Source: an uncultured Chitinophagaceae bacterium
Lineage (GTDB): Bacteria; Bacteroidota; Bacteroidia; Chitinophagales; Chitinophagaceae
Length of the DNA: 16,595 nucleotides
Reading direction: 5' to 3'
NCBI GenBank assembly: GCA_937919945.1
Contig: CALESY010000158.1
Span: forward strand, 1 to 16,595
Each line of letters begins with the position of its first letter. The first letter of the stretch is position 1. The notes under the pieces were generated by a model. It saw only the letters and a program-made list of their open reading frames with translations, was not told where the DNA came from and searched no databases. Made by a program: the position numbers and the translations under genes. Positions 12,646 to 16,595 of this stretch are shown piece after piece.

Positions 12646-13551
12646 TCAAAAAAAGTATAACAATCCTATATCGTATCTGCTAATAGCCTTTACATTGCCT
12701 TTTGCATAATTGTGCCATATGGGTATAGCATAGTTAGTTTGCAGCCCAATTCTTTTATGAAAAAGCTGTATACCGATGTTTGTGTAACTTATATAACCTC
12801 CGGTATTACGATCAAGCCATTTTTGACTATAGTTATTGTAGTCATGTAAGGCTAAATCGTATCTAATACCGACTTGTGGTTGCAGTGCCCAATTACCTGT
12901 TTTATACCATAAAAAACCAGTAATGCCCATGCTAAACCTATTACCATACTTGTAGTTTGAACTTGGCGTAGTTATAACGTATGATACATCGGTATTGACA
13001 CCTGATTTATTGTTTCGGATAGTATAATTACCACTCAACACAATATCCCAACTGCCAGTACCAGTTTGCAGGTTTAATGCGTTGCCGAGTGTTGCAGTTT
13101 TATTCATGTTAGCAGTAGGTGCTTTTATGCCCGCGCCAGCCAGCAATAGATGCTTAACGTTCTTTACACTATCAGGAGTCCGGACAATAGTACCCATAGC
13201 CAACAGGCTGGCATCTCCCATCCCACGTATGGAAATACTGCTTACATCAGTTTGCTGGTTGTTATATTGATAAGGTACGAATGCAAATAATTGCAGTCTG
13301 TTACTGATGTTTACTTTGCCCCATATTTGTACAGTCTGGTAGTATTCTGAACTGTTTTGAGATGGCATGCCCTCAAAAACAGACGGATGTACGCTATTAA
13401 AACTTCTGTATTGATACTGTATCCCTACAAAATGTTTATAGTACTGTGGTAATATCCCTAAAGACTGATTGTTACTAACTGCTCCGCATACATCACATGC
13501 TACTGAAGTGTAGTATGTAAATACTAACGCAATTGTAGTTATGAACTTCAT
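12646..13551 (-). CDS. outer-membrane beta-barrel protein with CDVCG mature end (metal-locus transporter-like)
   Basis: A 301-residue exported protein. The signal sequence (1-18) is followed by CDVCGAVSNNQSLGILPQYY (19-38) and HFVGIQYQYRSF (40-51), a signature I associate with barrel proteins of Bacteroidota found near MbnP and copper genes. If cleaved before C19, the mature protein would begin with a CxxC metal-binding motif, possibly lipidated. The rest alternates aromatic and polar strands (LQLFAFVPYQYNN, NYTIRNNKSGVNTDVSYVIT, LQPQVGIRYDLAL) and ends IGLLYFF, a C-terminal Phe typical of outer-membrane barrels. It is the first gene of the four-gene operon and likely moves or receives a metal, probably copper, at the outer membrane; the direction is unknown. 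Confidence 0.75.
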   Translation of the reverse strand: MKFITTIALVFTYYTSVACDVCGAVSNNQSLGILPQYYKHFVGIQYQYRSFNSVHPSVFEGMPSQNSSEYYQTVQIWGKVNISNRLQLFAFVPYQYNNQQTDVSSISIRGMGDASLLAMGTIVRTPDSVKNVKHLLLAGAGIKAPTANMNKTATLGNALNLQTGTGSWDIVLSGNYTIRNNKSGVNTDVSYVITTPSSNYKYGNRFSMGITGFLWYKTGNWALQPQVGIRYDLALHDYNNYSQKWLDRNTGGYISYTNIGIQLFHKRIGLQTNYAIPIWHNYAKGNVKAISRYDIGLLYFF

Positions 13552-13643
13552 AACGCAGGTTTATTAAAAAAATAATATTCAGACGATAAGCAAGCATAAA
13601 TCCTGCTGTATCGCCCTAAATAGCAAATGATAAAGGCTACAGA

Positions 13644-14015
13644 TCATGTAAGCGACGGAGGATGGAAAATATCTGTAATTGGCAGGTAGCCAGTAGTAGC
13701 AGAATAGAAATCAGTGTATTGCTCAGGTTGTTCTGAGTATACAGATGTATATATATTTTTTTCAACAGGTATGAAATCTACCCATTCAATCTGTGATGAT
13801 TTTGTTTTATTGTCTTGCTGTGTATTTTCTGTTTTATTCAGTTGTTTGCGCAAATAACATTTGCCGTTACATTTCAACTGAGGACGCGCTTTATTTTCAC
13901 AGAGCACCTTAGCAACATACGTTTTATTGATTTCGTACCATGTCATCATACTCAACTTGAGTACGCACTGTGCGCTCATGCATAGTAGTAATGATATAGC
14001 AAGGAACTTTTTCAA
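13644..14015 (-). CDS. small exported CNGKC-motif protein (metal-associated, Bacteroidota type)
   Basis: A 123-residue protein that starts at TTG (14015): the residues after it (KKFLAISLLLCMSAQC) form a good signal sequence, while the first ATG inside the frame would cut it short. It carries the pattern LCENKARPQLKCNGKCYL, with C39, C49 and C53, and ends with IFHPPSLT. This CENK...CNGKC(Y/H)L arrangement plus a C-terminal FHPP is typical of small uncharacterised Bacteroidota proteins often found beside metal-linked TonB receptors; the CxxxC pair suggests soft-metal binding. It lies 92 bases upstream of the barrel gene, so it may share regulation without being in the same transcript. The function is not established. 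Confidence 0.7.
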   Translation of the reverse strand: MKKFLAISLLLCMSAQCVLKLSMMTWYEINKTYVAKVLCENKARPQLKCNGKCYLRKQLNKTENTQQDNKTKSSQIEWVDFIPVEKNIYTSVYSEQPEQYTDFYSATTGYLPITDIFHPPSLT

Positions 14016-14062
14016 ACTGATGTAAAGTTACTGTATATAGCTAATATAAATAGCCATAAAAA

Positions 14063-14080
14063 AGCACCCATTCGGGTGCT
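14063..14080 (-). terminator. intrinsic terminator of the upstream paralogue lipoprotein gene
   Basis: AGCACCC (14063-14069) pairs perfectly with GGGTGCT (14074-14080) around a four-base loop. On the minus strand it is followed by TTTTTATGGC. It lies 20 bases after the stop of the 14101-14553 gene, so that gene is a separate transcription unit. Confidence 0.85.
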
Positions 14081-14100
14081 CATAATATATTATTGAATTA

Positions 14101-14553
14101 CTAAATTTTAGGTACATTCATCTGGTCGTGCAGATTTTGCAAACTGATAAATACTTTCTGATCTTCTTTAAGGGTATCTATTATTATATGTCTGGCCTCA
14201 CCAAACAAGCTATCTTTTGGCGGATATTGACCTAATGCCCTGCCTTTTACATAGAAATAGTAATTGCCGCGTTTCAGGCTATCAAATACTACCATCGGCC
14301 TGCCGTTTTGCATTTTAATATTGCCACTGTCATCAAACTTCATGTCTATTGGGAGTGTAGTGCTGTTATATTTTATGTAGATGGTACCAGTGTCTACATC
14401 TTTCTGGTAGTGTTGGGCTGTAACCATCAATCTTGTATTACCACCTTTACCGGCTACGGGAGCGGCAGGGTCAGCAATAAACTCATTTTTCCTTTGGCAG
14501 CCCACAATAAGTGATGCTGCAATTAAGCCGTAAAAAATATGTTTGGTACGCAT
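14101..14553 (-). CDS. lipoprotein paralogous to the 10977-11390 product
   Basis: A 150-residue lipoprotein with lipobox LIVGC (C19). The mature part shares AGKGGNT (34-40), TIYIKYNST (57-65), a GRPMV segment (84-88) and LKRGNYYFYVKG (93-104) with the last gene of the MbnP operon, some 3 kb away on the same strand. H48 (AQHYQK) corresponds to the His pair of the paralogue. It is a single-gene unit, ended by the terminator at 14063-14080 and divergent from the T9SS cargo gene. The 106-base gap to the next gene should hold both promoters. Function is unknown; the duplication suggests related binding partners or cargo. Confidence 0.75.
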   Translation of the reverse strand: MRTKHIFYGLIAASLIVGCQRKNEFIADPAAPVAGKGGNTRLMVTAQHYQKDVDTGTIYIKYNSTTLPIDMKFDDSGNIKMQNGRPMVVFDSLKRGNYYFYVKGRALGQYPPKDSLFGEARHIIIDTLKEDQKVFISLQNLHDQMNVPKI

Positions 14554-14659
14554 AATGTTTAAAGATATAATTTGTTTGGATTTTTTAAAAGATAAAAGGG
14601 TAAAAAAGTTTTCGTATTTATATAGGAATAATGTAAATTATGCCCTCCGGACAGTTGAG

Positions 14660-16051
14660 ATGCAGATGAATACTATTAAATGTGGACTATCAATACTGGT
14701 GATGTTGCTTATTGCAGGCAACGTGAATAGCCAAACGGCAGAGGTCCGTTTAGTTGCCCAAAGCACGCATGGGCACAATGGTACAGCATACTATATTAGT
14801 GATACAACAGCGTATGTATATAGCGGCGCACGAGGCAGCAATATGGCAACCGGCGTGCATTTGTATGATAGCAGCATGTATTGGTCAATAATAGCTGGTG
14901 TGCCTGTGCAGCGCAATAAATGGCAACGCAGCTACGACGCTAATAACCGAATAGTTACACACACAGCATTTATATATACAGGCACAGTGTGGCGTAATAC
15001 TGTAAAATATGCTTATAGCTATCTGTCCGGTAATGCATACGATAGTGTGTATGAATGGCGTTGGGATACGACTGCTGCAATATGGAACTTAAAACGAGTA
15101 CAGGTTTATTCTTATAAAGCAGGCAATATAGACACTATACATTGGCTGAAACCCGGTCCTGGGGGATTGGTAAAAGAGGGGCATGATATTTACACTTACA
15201 CAAATGGAAGTATAGCATCACATACACTACTCATGCGCAATGACAGTATGATGCAATGGGATGAATGGCAACGTGAGCTATATAACTACAATACTGCCGG
15301 GCGATTGGATACATATACTGTTTACAGGATTGATTTCGGGACATTACAAACACTTCCAGCTTCCAGAGAGGTATTTCAGTATGGTGCTAACAATATGGTC
15401 TCATCTCACTGGTATTACAATTGGTTTGCACCTGCATTACGCTGGGAGGGAGATTATTGGCACTACTATTCTTACAACAGTAATAATACCATTGACATAG
15501 AAACCGTAAACTACTGGGATATGATGGTACAACAATGGGGACCCCAAAGCAGGTTTTATTATTACTATGATGCTAACCAAAACACAACAGATATTGTTGA
15601 AATGCGGTTTGTGTATCCTAACTACGAGAACTATGTGAAGCAAACATGGGTTTATAACAATAAGAATAATCCTGAACGATACAGCAAATATTACTGGATA
15701 GCAGCAACTGCATTTTGGATGCCGGAACAAAGTACAAATTCGCGTGTCAACTATTATTATGAAGATGATAATACGTCAATAGACAATGTTTCAACCGTAG
15801 CTGATGATTGGGTCTTATACCCCAACCCCGCAACAGGTAGTATAGTAACGCTCTCTGCAAAAAATGCAGCTAATTACGATTGTAAAGTGCTGCTAACTGA
15901 TATACAAGGGCGACTGTTGGGGAAATATGATATGCAGCGTGGTGATAAAATACTACAAATTCCTGTCGGGCAATTACTGCAGGGTATTTATATGCTTCGC
16001 ATACAGTTTGCAGACAAAGAAATGACAAAAACTTTAAGTATTGCCCGTTAA
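14660..16051 (+). CDS. T9SS-secreted protein with YD-like repeats and type A sorting domain
   Basis: A secreted or surface protein of 463 residues. The frame opens further upstream at 14543, but that stretch overlaps the divergent gene and is AT-rich; the ATG at 14660 directly precedes the signal peptide (LSILVMLLIAGNVNSQ, cleavage near residue 25). The middle part (about 60-350) repeats a loose pattern of aromatic strands, YxYN..G/N..., such as YNYNTAGRLDTYTVY, YYYYDANQNTTDIVE and WVYNNKNNPERYSKYYW. This resembles YD/RHS-like beta repeats and is unusually rich in Tyr and Trp. A complete T9SS type A sorting domain fills 382-463, with LYPNPATGS, VLLTDIQGRLL and LLQGIYMLRI, which directs export across the outer membrane. 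The role of the repeat part (adhesion or binding?) is unknown. Confidence 0.85.
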   Translation: MQMNTIKCGLSILVMLLIAGNVNSQTAEVRLVAQSTHGHNGTAYYISDTTAYVYSGARGSNMATGVHLYDSSMYWSIIAGVPVQRNKWQRSYDANNRIVTHTAFIYTGTVWRNTVKYAYSYLSGNAYDSVYEWRWDTTAAIWNLKRVQVYSYKAGNIDTIHWLKPGPGGLVKEGHDIYTYTNGSIASHTLLMRNDSMMQWDEWQRELYNYNTAGRLDTYTVYRIDFGTLQTLPASREVFQYGANNMVSSHWYYNWFAPALRWEGDYWHYYSYNSNNTIDIETVNYWDMMVQQWGPQSRFYYYYDANQNTTDIVEMRFVYPNYENYVKQTWVYNNKNNPERYSKYYWIAATAFWMPEQSTNSRVNYYYEDDNTSIDNVSTVADDWVLYPNPATGSIVTLSAKNAANYDCKVLLTDIQGRLLGKYDMQRGDKILQIPVGQLLQGIYMLRIQFADKEMTKTLSIAR

Positions 16052-16083
16052 TAAACTGTAGCTTTGAAGCTTTGTAAGGTGTT

Positions 16084-16575
16084 ATGTTTCAAAAAATTGT
16101 AATTGTTATTGCTGTTTTGGCTATATCTGTGGGGATATCTTCATGTTGTAAAAAGAGGGTGGTGTGCGATGGTGAATCCCTGAATATTGCATTTACAGGT
16201 TTCGACAGAAGTACTATACGTACTGTCATTTTAAAACGATATGTCAGAGGTGATAAGGAGAGGAAAAAAGCACTGGACTCTACGCAACTTGTAAATAACC
16301 GTCCTGTAACCGTTACCGGTAAACCAGATACATCATGGTTGTCAGACTATACCATTACTTCAGCAGGGCCTACATCTGTTCGTTATGGCAATGATTGGGT
16401 TTTACAGCTTACATCATCAGGTCAAACTTTTTTGATAGCTGACATATTTGAAGGAGATAACCGATATACAACAGCCCCATGTCGTGATGGTGATACAAAG
16501 TGCACCAATAACCTGCGCTCTTATTCCATTGATGGTTTTTGGGTAGAGAGTAACAAGTTGTACATCAAAAGATAA
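16084..16575 (+). CDS. lipoprotein, unknown function
   Basis: A 163-residue protein with a hydrophobic signal sequence and lipobox ISSC (C21), followed directly by a second cysteine and basic residues (CCKKR). The mature part has further cysteines at C28 and in a CRDGDTKC segment (about 133-140), which may form disulphides. It is mostly short beta strands with no recognised family. The ATG is preceded by AAGGTG six bases upstream, an unusually clear ribosome site for this window. It lies 32 bases after the T9SS cargo gene, so the two may be co-transcribed. Another ATG at 16591 marks a possible next gene cut by the window end. Confidence 0.7.
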   Translation: MFQKIVIVIAVLAISVGISSCCKKRVVCDGESLNIAFTGFDRSTIRTVILKRYVRGDKERKKALDSTQLVNNRPVTVTGKPDTSWLSDYTITSAGPTSVRYGNDWVLQLTSSGQTFLIADIFEGDNRYTTAPCRDGDTKCTNNLRSYSIDGFWVESNKLYIKR

Positions 16576-16595
16576 TTTTATAATTTATTAATGAA

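Noticed and set aside
14543..14659. 39-codon upstream extension of the T9SS cargo frame
   Set aside because: It overlaps the divergent lipoprotein start, is lysine-rich and would bury the signal peptide. It is better read as the divergent promoter region.
14660..15700. Possible RHS/YD-repeat polymorphic toxin
   Set aside because: The aromatic repeats are only loosely YD-like. There is no RHS core motif, no toxin domain and no immunity gene; the C terminus is a T9SS sorting domain instead.
1..16595. CRISPR arrays, tRNA/rRNA genes, insertion sequences, integrases, attachment sites
   Set aside because: No regularly spaced repeats, cloverleaf-like segments, transposase motifs or long terminal inverted repeats were seen on reading the window.

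Overview
The window is about 16.6 kb of AT-rich, densely coded bacterial chromosome. It most likely comes from a member of the Bacteroidota, in or near the Chitinophagales. The indications are type IX secretion (T9SS) C-terminal sorting domains, Bacteroidota-style lipoproteins, weak or absent Shine-Dalgarno sequences, TAnnTTTG-like -7 elements, DUF2490 and MbnP-family proteins, and a two-domain universal stress protein of Bacteroidota type. No tRNA, rRNA, CRISPR array, insertion sequence or phage gene was seen.

Layout. (1) 106-1758, plus: a short-type polyprenyl-phosphate sugar transferase and a universal stress protein. (2) 1753-4696, minus: a tight signalling operon of LuxR-type response regulator, soluble multi-PAS histidine kinase and receiver-only regulator. 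(3) 4835-5323, minus: two tiny membrane proteins. (4) 5484-6652, plus: a glutaminyl-peptide cyclotransferase and an orphan T9SS-sorting-domain-like ORF. (5) 6729-10679, plus: an arsenic locus in the order arsR, 31-residue cysteine-rich peptide, arsM, metallophosphoesterase, DUF2490 outer-membrane barrel, NIP/GlpF-like aquaporin, arsC. (6) 10735-10854, minus: a possible 39-codon gene with its own terminator. (7) 10977-14553, minus: a probable metal (copper?) handling locus with an MbnP-family lipoprotein, an outer-membrane barrel whose mature end would begin CDVCG, a small CNGKC-motif protein, and three further lipoproteins, two of which are paralogues. (8) 14660-16575, plus: a T9SS cargo protein and a lipoprotein.

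The arsenic locus is the most striking part. It has no visible ArsB or Acr3 pump. The gene set instead suggests ArsC reduces arsenate, an aquaglyceroporin lets arsenite out, and ArsM methylates arsenite, with a DUF2490 barrel as a possible outer-membrane partner. Two near-identical palindromic operators lie before arsR and before the cysteine-rich peptide. ArsR, the peptide and ArsM all end in Cys-Cys. A strong hairpin sits between the peptide gene and arsM. The peptide (four CC pairs in 31 residues) may be a gene-encoded arsenic-binding peptide or a cysteine-coded attenuator leader; I do not recognise it as a described family.

The minus-strand metal locus reads as a four-gene operon (barrel, lipoprotein, MbnP, lipoprotein) ending at a clear terminator, with two related small units upstream. 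All functional assignments come from reading motifs by eye. No database search was possible.
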